The translations under genes and the position numbers were made by a program. A model generated the notes under the pieces. That model searched no databases, was not told the DNA's origin, and saw only the letters and a program-made list of their open reading frames with translations. This document shows, piece after piece, positions 1 to 15,500 of a stretch of 64,000 nucleotides of DNA (position 1 is its first letter; the number at the start of each line of letters is the position of its first letter). The stretch is from Cardinalis cardinalis (lineage: Eukaryota; Chordata; Aves; Passeriformes; Cardinalidae), in the NCBI GenBank assembly GCA_014549065.1, contig JACDOX010000058.1, positions 372,001-436,000 on the forward strand, written 5' to 3'.

Positions 1-34
1 TCATGCATCAGTTGTTTCCAAACTATCCTCTCAG

Positions 35-60
35 GTTTTGTTTTGTTTTGTCTTTTTTCA
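35..60. repeat. GTTTT-type simple repeat
   Basis: A short run of GTTTT units followed by a T-rich stretch. Low-complexity sequence, common in vertebrate introns; no function is implied. Confidence 0.7.
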
Positions 61-779
61 TATTAAAAACTTCTATGGAAGTTTAGTTTTCTTTTTTTTA
101 TTAAGGCAATAATTTAACTTCTAGGCTTATTTTCTGCCTTATTTTAGCTTATTCCTCTCATTTTGCATATCTTATTTATCTTTTAAGAGAAATGTATTTG
201 TGTTGTTCTTGTGTAATTATCTTGTATTTTTTGCCTATTTCCTGCACAGACATTTTAAAAGAATAAAACACAATTTCATTAGACTACATGAACACTATGA
301 AAAAGAAACTCACTGATTTCCGCACTTTTTTTTGCAGAATCTAAATTTAGGAGATTAGTGCTTGTCCATAAATTCTCCAGGAACTTATGAAAAGAAGGAA
401 AGCTAGTGAGTTTCTAATATACATAATTTATGGTTTTGCTTTTAAAAACCAAGTGCATTTGACTTTTTTACTTGAAATTAAATTAAGTTTTTATATTGGT
501 TTTACAAATTTTGAATTTATTTTCTTGTATCTTCTGAACAACTACAGTGGAGCACATGAATATTTTGATAACATCATTCTCTCCTGAAGATAACCTGTCA
601 TGCGCATTATGAAACAGTCCTTTAATTATACAGTTTCATACTTTAAAAAAAATACAGCATAGCCTGTGTTATTGTCAGCACAAGAAGGCTGCAGAGCAAT
701 AAATAGATCAGTCTAACATTTCATTCTATCATTGTGACTCACTCAGTGTGTGGCTCAGTGTCTCATTCACTAGAGACAC
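61..779. other. AT-rich unique intron, no feature seen
   Basis: AT-rich sequence with no repeat family or coding exon that I can recognise. A 66-codon open frame at 387-587 lacks splice context and has the amino-acid content of translated AT-rich noise. Confidence 0.6.
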
Positions 780-960
780 CAAAACCAGAATTACACAAAG
801 ACCCATTTCCTCCTAGGCTCTTCCAGATGCTGCACTGACTGGTGGGGTGACCTTCAGAAAATAATTTTCCCTTCCAGTGTCTAAATTTCATCATTTGAGA
901 TGCCTTTGTTGGTAGAACACATGAAGACCTAGTGATTAAAACCAAGGTATATAAGCAGTA
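780..960 (+). repeat. Possible MIR SINE relic
   Basis: The stretch with GTGACCTTCAGAAAATAA, then a block resembling CCAGTGTCTAAATTTCATCA, recalls the MIR core (GTGACCTTGGGCAAGT... CTCAGTTTCCTCATCTG) in the sense orientation. Divergence is high, so this is a weak call that only a repeat-library search can settle. Confidence 0.3.
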
Positions 961-3900
961 GCAATTAAGTAAAAGCCAGTTATCTTGTACATATGGTGCC
1001 CATAGAGCCACCAGCACACTCACCAGTCTGGGGACAAGGACCCATGACAGTGACTACTGGCTTTGGTATTACATGACTACCAAAGAAGTTATGTTCTGTA
1101 CACATGCTGACAAATACCAGATTAGAGTGAGGAAATTCAACATGAGGTAAAGANGAACACTAAAAGCAATGCACTCCCGAATGCTCATTCATCCTTCACT
1201 TTGTGTTCTCGGTGAACCTGCTGATAAGGAACTAAGTTTACTACATCTTTTTTCCTGTTTCCAGCTTCTAAAGAAACTCAAAAATATACTCAACATATTT
1301 AATGCAGTTGTATGTACAACCTAAAGACAAAACTANAAACAGTAGCAGTGAAAGAAAATAACCAAGCACTGGGGCTCATTGCTGGTTCTCATCCAAANAA
1401 ACCCAGCTGTGTGTGGACTCAGTGGCAACAGTGATGGACAAAGGTGCCAGAGGGAATAGAGGAGCAGGAACCTGCACTGTTGCCACCCATTACACCCTCA
1501 CAGAAGATGATCTTTCTGCATGAAGATATATTCTGTAGTGCTAATACTTTCTGAATCATAAAATAACAAAATTGCTGCTAGAAAAAGGGACTGCTGGATA
1601 TTTAAGTATATCAAAGAGAGCTGGTATTGCAAAAGACTCGGAAAGGATGTGAAACCTCACTTCCAAGTACTTATGAAATAAAGCATGCTTAAAGAAACTT
1701 CTGCTAAAAATGAGTAAATAGCACATGATTATGCTTTGCTTCTCTATTTCACTATAAACTCTCCAATCTATAAAGCTGACTTCAATTGAGAAATTATTTC
1801 TGTGACACNTAGTGTTCTGCCTTACAATTTCTTACAGTATACCTTTGCTTANTTAATTTAGATTTGGACCTTCCATTCACTATTTTCCACCTTCTTTTAA
1901 GAATATGACTTCAAAATAAGACTCCAAGTGTGTAATAAAAATTACTAACAAAACAACAAAAAAGTCCCTTTATACCACACTCTCCTCCTTCAACTACTGC
2001 AAAGTAGTAATAATGAAAAAAAAACCAACAAAAGAAAATAAAACCAACCCAAACATAAATTAGTAGAGGCTGTAAATATTATTCCNAATAAGTGTTTTGA
2101 AACAAGCATCAATCTTCTTGCAAAGGAATAGGCTGGGACTTAGAAGATCTGGGCATTATCAAGTATAACATTTGGGTTTGTGCTTTACAGAAATTAGGAA
2201 CATAACTGAATTTCTCACTGTTCTGTATCTAGACTTAGTTTATTCTGAGTGGGGATTATTTCTTACAAAACATTTGTGCAGCACCCAGTCTGATGGGATA
2301 AGCATCTTAATTAAGATGGATAGAATTTATTCCTGTGAAAACTGTGAATGCATACATAAATATGAATAGCACAGCAATGGGAACAGATTGTGGGTGGGGA
2401 GGAACTTGAAAATGTATGTAATAAGAACAACAAAGCAATCACTCAAGAAATCCCTCCAAACAATACTAATTTGTCTAAATATGCTGACAGCAAAATACAG
2501 GTAGGGGGCCTTAGTTTCTACAACTGGAAATACAAATAGGCACACGAACAGTGCAGAACTCAGTGCTACTGACATTGGTCACAGCACTGCTATGGCACAA
2601 ATACACGCAGCATTCAGAGATTTCTGAGAAGAAATCAAGTTATTGAATTATTTTCCCTTTTAATGTATGTTGCATTCAACTTTTAAAAAGAAGAGCACTG
2701 TTTTCTCTCCATAACCCTCCTGTTCTCTTATTGCAGCAAACATCTACAAATGTCAGTTAAAGGTTCATTTATTTCCTTACTGATTTCCTGTAAAACTTGT
2801 GACTCAGCATGTCATCTGAACCTGTTACTCTGTGTACTGAGAGGACATTGAACACTTTTGCAACCGTGCTCCAGCTGCACACTTTCCACCTCCTTTTTCT
2901 GTGAGCAATGCAAAAGTCATCANTGAGCCTGGGCTGATCATTACCCTGTGACTAAACTGAGCCCTGCATGTGAGAGTGCACACACACTCTCTGCTGGAAC
3001 CATTGCCCTTCTTTAGGCACTAGAAATGGAGCTACTTTTTCTCTGATCACTACAGCAGAATGCTTTCTTCTCTCAAAATAGTTCTGATGTTCACTACACT
3101 CCTGAGGGATTCCCTTGCATCACTGTCCTGCAATAATTCTTTCTGAATGAGATCGACTTTTAAAAACGTAGATATCTTTTCAAAAGCAGCCTGGAATGAT
3201 TCAGATGTTACTTTTTGAGTACTTATTAGAAATATTTATAAGATTTTCCTTTTCACATGCTTATGATGAACCCCTTCAGTCTGAATGCCTGGCTATTTAG
3301 CATCATAGACCTAGGACTAAAACCATTTCACTCTTAAATCAACCTTTCTCACATGACTTCCTCCTATTTGGTCTTTGAATTTCTAAAAAGGTTTGGTTTC
3401 TGGGTTTTCAGAATAGCTTTTGTTTCCTAATGTAACTATTTCAGGAAGCTACTTATAAAGTTTTTTGGGNTTTATTTGAGGAGGCATTCAAAAGACATAC
3501 TTCAATTTTTGGGTTCAATATTTTATTACCCTAAGTTTCTGCATTAAGGATAAAGAGAGTGCTCCACTCTGCAGGTTAAAACAGAGTCGACTTGAATACT
3601 GTAGAGCATATCTCTATCCAAAACAAGAAGATTGTGTTCTCTAATTTGTTTTCTTGGCATGATTTATCACTTTACAAGCCTTTCTTCTGTCTTTTCATTT
3701 CCAGTCGAGATTTCTTCATATGGGAAAGTATTTTTGTGCTTTTAATAGTTTTTCCTGCCTGTCTCTGAACTCTAACTGCCTTCTCTTTGAAGATAAAATC
3801 TCTCCAGAGGAATACAGCATTCATGGTGAGAATTCATAATTTATATATAATCTCTCAGCTTTCTCTATTCATTTTTAATATGATCCTTTTCCTCTTGCTG

Positions 3901-6900
3901 GACCATGATGAGTCCGATTTGGGGGATCCAGAAAAGAAAATGCTCATTATTTTGGGCCCTTCTTGTCCCTTTGTTAGTTACAAAACATCTTGCTGGAGAG
4001 GTCTAGGCTGAAATTATTTCAGCTTCTAAGGAGCTTGGGAGAATGAGCCTGTAATGGAGACAGCTTTATCCAAGGACCCTAGTGTATTGCTGGGATCAGT
4101 TCTTGGGAGGCCCAGAGCTCTCCTCCACAGAGTCATTCTAAAGAACACAAGTGCAAAACAACAAAACCATCTGACTGTAACATCTACTTGACCTCATGAG
4201 CTGACTCTGTTTTGAAGNGTATTTTATACTGACTTAAGTAGGAAAATTTCTGGCAGAAAANAACTTAATTTCTCCTTCTGCAATGCCTTGATTTTCTGTA
4301 CCACATCCTTTGGAAGAAGAGGCTGCTGGCTGCCAAGGAGAAGCCCCTTACTGCACTCTCTGTGCTTGTGCCAGGCTGTGGGACCCAGCTGACACTTCCC
4401 AGATGTCCTGTGGGCAGACAGGAGGCTTTNAGTTTAATCACACCTCTGCAGACTTGAAGTTCTCTTTTCTGTAGGCATTACCCCTAAACTTATCTGTGCC
4501 AGCTTGAAGTGATCTATGGTATGCTTACTACAGCTCACAGTTTTTCTACTCTAGACCAAGTATATACAATTTTTAAAATTTTTTATTCACTCAATAAGTT
4601 ATTGTGTAATGTCTTTTTTTTTTTAATGGACCCCCAAGTCACCTCAAATTAACTCTCTTTCATGACAAAATGTGTTACTTATTTCTGCTTAATTTATCCT
4701 CTCCTGGTACATGTTTAATTGCTCTTTGAAATAAAATGCTTCTAGTGTGGAATAGAAAGGAGCTTAATTTTTCCAAATCTGATAAAGACTTTATTAACCA
4801 CAACAATTTCAGATTTTGTATCACAGGTCAGGAGACCAAACTAATTCTATAGTTCAATAGTACTCTATTGAAATTATTCTCATGCTTAAAAAGTTCAACA
4901 GTGTTAACCTGTTTAGCACCTGAACAGAAATACTTTTAAGGCTTTCTGAAAGCTTTACAGGCTCTGGCACCTTAATTCTGAAAATTGTCTCTGTTCATTA
5001 GGGCTAAGGTTTCCTTGCACAGCTTTACTCCTGGTCAGCAGGCATTTTACTGGGGCTCCTTCAGGCCAAAGTTACTGTGCAACAAGTAAATTTTATGCTT
5101 ATGTTTAAGAGTTAACAACTCTTAAATTTTATGTTCTGCTTCAAGGTGCGTAAAAGAACTGTCTAACAGGGGAAATAAAGAAACACTATGGTTAAAAAAA
5201 GGATGGTTTGAAAGAAAAGGTATTAGCCTGTGACAGAGAAGTGGATTCTGACTCTGTTCAGACACACTTTTTGGAAGCTACTGTACAAATCACTATAATT
5301 AACATCCACAAAGAGAATGATACGCCTAACTTCCCATGAAACTCCTGACAATTAAGGCCCTCCATATTTATTTTTTTTAAAGTATGTCTTCTTTTTCTGG
5401 GTCTCCAGTATCCATCCACAAAATAGGCATTACTATAAAACANCATTCCTTCTGAAGCAGCTCACATATTCCAATTAATATCCACAGTATAGAAATCCTA
5501 GACCGTACTGGCTGTGTATGGTAACTCAAAGAGAGAGGAGGAAAAGAGACCTAGAGAAATACANTTCAATCCCAAAGCTGTACTTGTCTTTAAAATAAAC
5601 AGTCCCAGTGTCTCAGCAGTCACAGTTTCTCTGACACACACTGCTGCACTAGGAAGATTCCAGAAGAACAAAAATCTTAGTGACTATTAGGATGGAAAAA
5701 AGACTACCAGCAAGGGTATAGGAATCTACCCTTCCTTTAAAAAATTAATAGAAAGAAGAAACATTTCTACATTTGAAACAGAGTCAAAGATTTTCTGCCA
5801 AAATATTGCTGTCATTAAGTTTTATGCATTTGATTTACTGCTGCTTCCTGCTGCTCCTATTTAAACTCTCCTTTCCAGCAGGCATGTAATCAAAAACATA
5901 CTGTGTTCCAACAGCTTGCTTGTCATGGCTATTTATAGGAAATAATTACTGATAGAAACTTTAAGAGAAAAATAAAGTCGTACACATGCAATTATTTGGA
6001 AAATACTAATCAAATTCAGTTGGATCAACACTTCACTACAAGATGTGAAGCTCAAGGCAGAATTGAGTCACATTTTACTTATTTTTCACATTGCCTCACT
6101 AAAAATCTACAGTGCAGTTGAATCCTAGCATGTCACAGAGTTGTGAAGCTAAGAGACATTTTTTCAGCATCAAGTTATCTCATTAGGTATGAAAAAAAGT
6201 TTTCTCTTTATGAACTCTCCGATTGGTGAGAGCAGTTGTCATTTGCTCAATTTATTTACAATCTATTCTAATAAACAGTTTAAAACAGGTCTTAGGTTTG
6301 ATGACAGCAAAAGTTTTTGAGAAGACATTCCTTGAAGTTCCCAAGTTTGGAACTTTCATGTTCTGCTCAAAAATAAAATGTGTTTGTTAAAAAGTTCAGT
6401 AACATAAAATGGAACAAATCACCATGTATGGTGCTCAACAATCTGCTGAACAGATGGAGATTTAAGGCTGCAAGACTGCAAATTAAAGAGCACCCAAACA
6501 TTTTCAAGAAACATTAATACAGCAAGCTTGTTGACAGCACCAAAACTCCTTATTTTAAGGCTTTTCAAGACTTAAGCCTCTTGTTGCATGATGACATTGT
6601 CAACTGCATCTTTTCAAGCTAACTGTCTCAGTACACTAAAATTGTAATGAGAGACAATGATTCAAGGAGACATGGCAACAGACTACGGGAGGTCAGGTAC
6701 CACGAGAACATTTGCCTACAGCTGGAGCTAATGAAGGTTTCATGTATTAGATGCCCTGATGTGAGGGAAATGATACCAGCATGAAGAACTCCAAGGAAAG
6801 AGGCTGCCAGAATCCATTTCATTATTAAGAGATGGTGCCCTAGAGATGGTTAACCCCAGAGTTAACCTGTTCCTCTGGTAAGAGTTAGTATAAGGAATCC

Positions 6901-9900
6901 ACACCCAAGCCACATCCATAAAGGTGCACAGAAACTGGAAAGCAGCTGTGTTGGTCAATCAACAAATTACAGGCAACAGGAACGTCCATCTGTCCATCAG
7001 AGCTCTGATGCATAAGGTATATGCTGCTATTCTATTATCAGCAAAATAAACCACAGAGTACAAATTGGGTAGTGAGAAAATATACACCCTGGCAATCCAA
7101 CAGAGGATTTTCTGTCAACAGGGCAAGGTTCTAAGAACTTCTGGGATTTTTTGCTTGGCTTTGTTACCTGTGAACACACAGTTATTAAATAAACAGGGAG
7201 ACAAAGAATAAGCTTCCCTCTATCAATGACCTTCACTCAGCAGCAGCACTTTAGTTTTTCAGAGTTGAAAATAAGGCAGCTTTAAGACAGAAAGTTGGCA
7301 ATATCACCTAAGTATTACTCCATGAGAGATGCTGAACTTACAGGTTCTTCTGTGTAAAGAAAGACACGTCTGTATTTCACCAGCATACTGATGAGCCTGC
7401 TTTCTAAATTCTGAAGTGATGGCTCTACAAAGCATCATAATAAACTACCTGTGAGACAGAATATGGCCTTAAGGACTGCCACATTTCAAAACAGTTGATG
7501 ATGACATACAGTTGTCTGCCAGCACCTGCTAAGCCTTTCTCAGAAGTGCATGAAGAGCAAAAAGAATAGCCTCCAACATATCAGCAATGTCCCTCAGTCA
7601 CCAAAGCAATAAACCACAATCAAACTTTCTTTTTGCCATTCAGCAGAAACGCGATGATGAGGCAACCTAGATCTGAGAGCAAAGAAATTAAAGCAGACAA
7701 AGCACCTAGTACAAAATACACAGCAAAGCCAAACTTGGCCTACAGCCTTTCCAAATGTCCTTGACGGGCAAATTCAAACTATTCTTTACCCTTTTTTTCC
7801 AAATGGAAGAAATCTTCGTATTGCTGAAGTCAAAAGCAATACTCTCCATTTAACAGTGCCTGTAATTCATCTGCAGGAAATGAACTGCCAGGCTTTAAAG
7901 CATTTTTCCTCTTGGGTAATACTTGGAACATTCATCAACTCTGTAGCAGGATCCCAGCATTTCTGTTTAGTTTTCCTCTTGGTAGTTAAACATTGCAGCA
8001 GCTTCTATGTTGCTACATTTATTTACATTTTTAATAACCGAATAATAAACTTTCTACTTCCCCTATCTTGATGGCCTTTTTTCAGTCTGAGCTCTTTGTG
8101 TTTCCTTCACGTTTCTGCAGCTGCTACTAAGTGAGAAGCTGCTTTGGATAGTTTTGAGTGTTCTACCACTTTCTGCTCAAGAAACATGATTCTAAGAACA
8201 GACAAGGCAGCTGTCAGAAGATTATTTCACAGATGCACTTGGCATAATGTGAAGCCATTTTCAGCTGGCAATGGCTGGAATAAATATGTAATACCACCAC
8301 AGAAAAACAGCAGGCTTAGGAAAAAAATGATGATGAAATCAAGAGTAAGCAACAGCTCTGCTGAACAGTGTTTTGGTGTTCATAATGCTCTTCCACATAT
8401 CTCAGTTCTGTTTAGCTCTACAAGTCCACACCCCTTTCATGAGGCACCAAATGCAGAGACAAGAGGAGACTTAACAGGATAGGACAGGGACTGACATAAG
8501 GCTATCGACAGCCTAGGTCAGTGGCACATCAAGCTGTGCACATTTAGTGCCTTGTTTTACCTATCAAGCTCCACTTTTATAGGGCAATAAAAATACTTCC
8601 TTGATTACACAATAGGTGGACATTCAGTTTTGCTGTTTATATCAGGAATTTGCTTACGCTCCAGTTTCTGTTGTGTTAACAATTATGAGACTCACAAGCC
8701 AAAGTGTAGAGAACAGAGATTTTGATGTTGAACATTCTCTTATCTTGCCATCCAGAGTCTACATTGCAGAGCAAATTTGATTACAGACAGGTAACATTTC
8801 TAACAAGCATGTTAAATAAGATGAAATATTTCTGGATCAGTTTGTGTAGCTGGAAGAAAGTAAGTGAGTTTATTATTTGTCACTTTCCAGGGTTATCTGT
8901 ATTCAGGTAGCACCCAGCTGTGTACTGTGTTTTACCTTAAAGTTTTGCTCATGTTCTCCCAGAGCAATTCCTAATCAAAGGAAACACAACAGAAGAGAGA
9001 TTCAGCTTATATACAATTCAATTAAGCACTTTTGCTTCAAATAAGAGGCTTATTCACAGTGCTGTTAAGAAGAGACTGAAAATGCACACTGTATTGTGTG
9101 GATACAGAATCCATAGCTAAATGCACTAAAGTAAAAATTCCAGAATTAACAAACAATGTGCATTTTCTCTTGCACATCACATTCCATAAAGCATTTGTAC
9201 TGTAAGCTGCTTGAAGCAGAGACCTGACACTGTTAATTAATCTATAAGAACCATGTACATTAGGCACCACATTTAAGACTTTTTCTTCTTTTCAAAGTGT
9301 AGAGAAACAGATTTGATTTTACGGCTCTGCTATGAATTACAGGCTAAGGAACAGAAAGCAAAATCTCATTTTAAATAATGTAAATGGTAACTTGGGGTTT
9401 GTTTTTGTGATTTTTAAAAAAATTCGTGATTTACCCTTAAATTATAGGAAAGCAGTTTTGGGGGTTTGGGTTTAATTTTCAAAAAGGTGTTCACATCTAA
9501 AAATCTCCAGTCTCTTCCAGCTACACCACCTGCCTAGTCTCTGGAAGAACATTCAGGATCACATGTTCAGGACATTCTGAGCTATAGCCAACATTCAGAA
9601 TTTCTAGTCATTAAGGGATAAAAACATCTCCTAGAGAAAAAGCTTTTGTTAAACCAAACACTTGGTTAGGGTCTACAGAAACAATAATTACTGGAATGCC
9701 ACATTTTGGTGAACTTTGGACTATATCTATTTCTTCTTAGAAAGAGAAGACAACAAAATTACAAACTTCCTTAAAACTCAAGAAGAGGAAATTAAAATCT
9801 TCCAGATGCCCAAATTCATAACTAACTTTAAAAGTGATTTTTGAGAACAAATAATCCATATCATGAACACATTATGCCCTTATTGTTCCTCCTATTCTGC

Positions 9901-12394
9901 TGACCACACTTTTAATGCATGCTAGCGTTGTTTTAATACAACTCAAAAGAAGCCAATCCAAAAGGACAAAAAATTGAAATGCAATTGGGAAAAAAACCCA
10001 AAAAAAGAAGAACCAGAGTGGGCATGAATATTTTAAAAAATCTGACATTGTGTGAGTTTATAAATCAAAAACAGTTGTTGTTGTTTAATAGTTTTCACGA
10101 GTTACTTCCATACCCAGAGCAGAACACCAACTGAAATGTTCCAACTATAATATGCCTTTGCCCAGATATTTTCTTCTGAGATTGTTAAGAGGATAAAATA
10201 GCATGGACCAAATGCAAAATTCTTTGATGTAGAGGTACATCCATGATTGCTTATCTTTTGAAATCAGCCTCTCTTAGAAATTTAGAGCTTCCATACAGAT
10301 GTAGCTGCAGCAAATCAGATTGTTCTAATTTATGATAAGAAAGGGCTCCCACACCTGCAGCTTTGACCACATTCCCTTTACCCTTTCCAATCCATTCCTT
10401 CTCAAGCCATTCCAGCATTATCTCTCCCCTGATACCCCTTGTTTGCCAGAACTGCAGCATTTAAGATTCAAACCCAAACATTCCCTGAGGGAGCTGAATA
10501 CTCTTTATTCCTATGAATATATATCATTATGAATACAAAACTATCATGAACAAAAGCATTTTTTCAAGAGCAAGCTTTGAGTGTATTTTGCTACAGCAAA
10601 TAGAGAGCTATTGCAAAGGCAAGTATTTTGAACAATAGATGTCTGCACACCTGGGAAGTTCACAGTCAAAATGTAGGCAGTTAGCAAGTACAGAATGTAA
10701 TGTTCCTTTAAAAATCTCAAAATACTAATCTGTACAATTAAATATAATGGCTTTTTATGTAGATATATATTATCAGACTGTGTAAAACACTTGTGAATTT
10801 TTCAATTCTGAAAGTTACATTTGTAGGTTAGTACCATTTATAACACGAGTCCTGAAATGCTATTCACTACTGTGGTGCTTTGAGCATCCATGCTGCTTAA
10901 AACATATTTAAAACTAACATTTCTTTCTTCAAGGATTTCGAAGATAAGACTCCATTCATTAGCAGGCAGTATGCCAGTGGTTTTCACTCTGTGATCTGTG
11001 ACACTGTAGGGTTTAAGCAAACTTATCCTTGTGAGGCTTAGACTTGTTCTTGAAGGGCCAACACCTTCAGTGTGTGAAGCCTGCATTTGAAATTGTTAAC
11101 TACTGCATTAGCAAAAGACAAATCACACCTATATTAGCAGGATGAAGATCTATGGACCAGTCCTCCCAAAAAAAGAGAAACTGTTTAAAAGATGCCAATA
11201 TCCTGGATTTCCCTTAATACTCTCTTCATTATTTAGTCCATAACATCAACTAGATTTACTAGTTTGTCAGGTTGTCTTATAGGGTGGGCGTAGACTTCTG
11301 CTTGTCAAAAAAAATGTCACTACCTGTGCCTTTTTCTGCTTCAAGAACTGAGAGAAGATCACTGTTCTCTAGAAAAATACTAACTGTAACATTCTCTACT
11401 GTTAAAATATGGATAAACTCTTAGCTCTAATCTTTCCAAAGTGCTACAAGAGGATCATCACTGGTCATCATAACTGGATGCTGTACCAGCCTCAAACTTT
11501 GCCTGCAGATACTCAGGTTTTATTGCCTCTTTTCTGTTGCACCTGTAAGGAAAAACCTAAAGCACTCTAGTGTGCAACAAAATAGTAGCACTTCAATAAA
11601 AAATATTAATTACCATAGAAAAACATATAAATTTCTTTCATGTCCCCACGTAAAGCCATCTGCCAAGGCTAGTATCAAATAAATTAAATTGATGGTACTT
11701 TGTTCTCAAATGTACACACAAACAGATGACATTCAGCAGTTTCACCAGAAATAGCATTTTCAGTAATACAGTAAAATAGGGCTTACAATTTTCCTAAATT
11801 ATATCAACTTGGACTGAAACTGATTGAATTTCAGGCAAAAAAGTACATCCAGGCACCAAAATCACAGAGCCAAGGAAAGTTATGCAATTTCACCTCATAA
11901 TTCAGACAACTTGTTCTTTGGACAGCTCCATTACCCATTTGTGCTGAACCAGGGACCTGAAGTTGAGCCCAAGTGTAGGGAATAATTTTTTGTCTTCTCT
12001 ATAAGGTCTGTCCATTTTACTCAACATTAACTTTCTGAAAAGCCAACACATTTGCTTCTGGGCTTAGTAATATTGAGATGTAATCTGGACTCGGCATGAG
12101 TCCAGAGAGAAGAAAGAAATATCATCATTCCCCTACCTAAGCTAAGTGGACTAGGTGAAGAAAGAAACTTTCTGATCAAAGCAGGATAAGATGGAAGCCT
12201 TGAGGAGAAAAGGGGAAGATTGGGAAAAGCAGCCTGAGGGGGANAGAATGAATAGAAGACTGGTAGGGAAAGGAAAAGTTAGGAAGGGAGTTTCCTTATT
12301 CCAAATTTAGAAAAGGTGTGATTTGAGATGACCTATGAAACCTGACGCAAGACTGCAGTCTGCTTTGCATAAACCCTGAAGTCAGTGGGAACTG
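961..12394. other. Repeat-poor AT-rich intron block
   Basis: Unique AT-rich sequence. Single undetermined bases (N) are frequent up to about 5.6 kb and then absent until 12243. Several short open frames occur (for example 112 codons at 8144-8482 on the plus strand), but none has recognisable homology, splice sites of quality, or a hydrophobic/charged pattern suggesting a folded protein. No RNA gene was recognised. Confidence 0.55.
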
Positions 12395-12560
12395 TGTGCC
12401 ACGTAACAGCTCTGATACCATGTCCTAGGTTTCTCAAAAGCTACCCAAAACATTTATGTTAATCTCTCTGAATTTCAGTTTCCCATCTGTCAAGTGGGAA
12501 TAATAGCAATCCTCTCATATGGATAATGTAAAAACAAATTCATTAATGCTTGCAGACACT
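12395..12560 (+). repeat. MIR SINE relic
   Basis: The region contains AATCTCTCTGAATTTCAGTT followed by TCCCATCTGTCAAGTGGGAA and TAATAGCAAT. This follows the MIR core order (CTCTCTGAGCCTCAGTTTCC, CATCTGTAAAATGGG, ATAATAATAG) in the sense orientation. Boundaries are approximate because both ends fade into unique sequence. MIRs are ancient tRNA-derived SINEs mobilised by L2 LINEs, and survive as sparse relics in birds. Confidence 0.6.
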
Positions 12561-15500
12561 GTAATAATGAGGATCATAAAAAAGCACAACAGAAATACTA
12601 ACTCTGCATTAGGAACAGAGTTTAATCAGTCTGTAGTAAACAACAAGTGGGACTTCTGTTCTCTATGTTTATATCTTAGCAAAATAAAATCTTGGTATTT
12701 AAGAACTCACGGACTAAGCAATACCTGTAAGAGCAGTAAGTAAATGGGACTGATGATATAGCTAAGAACAAAGACAATATGAAATACTGAACCAGAATTG
12801 AGAGGAGAAAGTAAACTGTGATTGTAACTTAAAGGCTATCTGATTGCTTATGTGAGGGAGAAGTAGGAATGGATAAAACAATAATTGAATTCAGACACTT
12901 TTTAAGATTGCACCTTTCTTAATTGCCTTTTAGCTCCAATAACTACCTTTTAACTCCACATTATGTGTGTGCTTATACTGACGTTCATTCAGGCACTCAT
13001 GAATCTTCCACACTGACACTGTGTGCACACCTGTATATATATATTAAGTAATTTTCAGTTAAACCAATAAAACACATCCAGAACTAACACATTCAGTGCT
13101 ACTACATAATGACGTTAACAAATTCACTTGTAGCATAAATTATTCCTGTACAATAGCAGCTTGAAAATGTATTTTTCAATTCCTTTGAACTTAGACTAAT
13201 CTTAAAATAACAAATGATGAAAGTTCAAACAAAAGCTAATTTTATTTAATGAACTAACCAAGGAGGTATTGTGAAACTATTGTGCAACCAAATGCTAAGC
13301 TAATTATTGTGAGAACAAATAACTGTTGCCATAGTTACTGGACAGTGTTTTCCATAATCACTTTTATCTCTTCAATAAATCTTCGTGACGCAACAAATAT
13401 AAAAAGTTGACTGTAAAATGACTATTATGTTTTGAACAGCATTTAGGTATGAGTGATCTGTCATTGTACTTGTGTTCCCATGTTTGTCAGAGGATAACAA
13501 AAGACAGGTATTTGCTCAAGTTAACAGGGAAACAATCACAGGTATAGCTTGGCTTCTGGACTGCAGTTCATGTTGCTGATTTTTAGCATAGATATTTTCT
13601 TTTTTGTATCAAACACATTTGTGTTGATTTGTTTGTCTTTAGACTGTAAAGTATCAAGAAGGCTGGGTTGTTCTCTCTTTTCCTCCAGTTTGTGTGTTAT
13701 ACTTTTATGTTAGTTCACATTAGGTGATGCAGTGAACTCTACAGTAACTGAAAGCCAAAACCAAAATCTGGGTCGCAAACAAGTAAACATGAAAGCCAGC
13801 ATCAAAAGCATTGAAGAGAAGAAACAAGAATTGAAACAAACTCCTCTGCTCTGACTGAATGCTCCTGTAAGGGAGCCCAGTCTGTATTATGCTATAGATT
13901 CCACAACTGGCTTCTGCAAAAAGTATCCTGAACTAATAAATATTCTGTTTTCCATGTTTTTATGTTCACAGTTACACTAGTGGATTAATGACTAAATCTA
14001 ATGCCTGGAATTAGTCCCAGCTTAAAAGGTCTTGAGAAAATACTAGTTTTGGTTGGCAAACCCCAGATAATAAAGACAAATAGGGATACCACAGAATGGC
14101 TATCTATTTGTAGTTTTCCAGCATTTGAGCATAGACTTTGAAATGAAATCCCCAATATTAGAAAATTGTCTTTTAGACATTTGTATTAAATGGCATTTCT
14201 CTGCTTCTCTGACACCCTGAAATTTCATGTAACTCCTGCCATCTTACATAGGATGCAGACAGTCCCACAAACCAGAAATAGGTTTCTGTCTTAAATTCAT
14301 GAGTAATTGATTATCAGCTAAAGCTAGCCACAAATTCTAAAATGAAAAACATCATTTTGACTGATTTCATATGTTTAATAAAAACACCTTGTGTATTCAT
14401 ATACCTTTTTTTCATGTCACCAGTATGTTTCTGATTTTTTGATGAGTTCCTGGAGGGGAAAGGAGCTTCTCAAACACAGAACAATCTCATTGTAGGTGCT
14501 CGAGGTGCTCCAAATTTTCAGCTCCAGAGGCAGGAAATCTGGCCACTGCAAGGTCCACAAGATTCAAAGCCATGTTACACGAGAGAGGCTCTGTTGCCTT
14601 TATAGTTTCCCTGGCTGTCCCAACAACAGACTGTAGGTGTTCCACAAGCGGGAATATGGCAGCCCAGAGAGGCAGGAAGGAGGTCTCACAAGGAGAGGTT
14701 GTGTTAGAGCAGTCTTAGGGTTCCTGAAGCTAAAAGGGCAATTCCTGATAGTTTCATAATGTTTACATAAACAAGAACATCCCAGTTCAAGTCAATACTG
14801 GGGGATTGTGTTGCATTTCAGAGCAACAACCTGTCCATTTTTTCCCAGCAAGTATTTTCACAATCTTCAATACATAAGAAATCTTCTATTTTCATCAGGT
14901 CAGCAAACAAAAATCATATTTTTGGCTGTTTTCACCGTGTCTGTCAAGCACAAGGACAAAAGAGAAGTGGAGCTTACAACCCAAAGATACTTCATTCCTA
15001 TAATAAGCCCTACAAAAAGTTGCACTGGTTTCTATCAAGTTTAGATCTCTGCAGATTCCACAATGTTCTTGGGTCAAAACACCACCACTGCTCCCGGAGG
15101 AAGCAGCAATGCTCACAGAGGGGGTGACTGGCACAGGTCATCCTCACATTTCACTGATTTTTGCTGCTCCTATTGCCTCCAAAAGTCTCATGGCACCTGT
15201 GCAGCTCAGATCTGAGACTAGAACTGGGACTTAAAACTCTGTGCCATTTATCTTCCTGCTTCTCAGCTGCATCATAATCTAATGTATGGTATTAAGACAA
15301 GAAATAAGATGCATAAAAAAGCATGTAATCAGATGGTTAAGAGAAGAATCAGGTAAGTGAGAAGACCCAGCATAGAAAATAATCATAAGCTTCGAAAACA
15401 GCAAAGAACAAAGAGGAAATCAATTCTACATTATTACAGTAAAGAACTTGTAATAGTCTAAAAGGGACTCTAAGTGCTGAATTTTGGATCACATGTTAAT

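Noticed and set aside
8144..8482. 112-codon plus-strand frame
   Set aside because: No homology recognised; composition is that of translated noncoding sequence; no credible splice sites at the ends.
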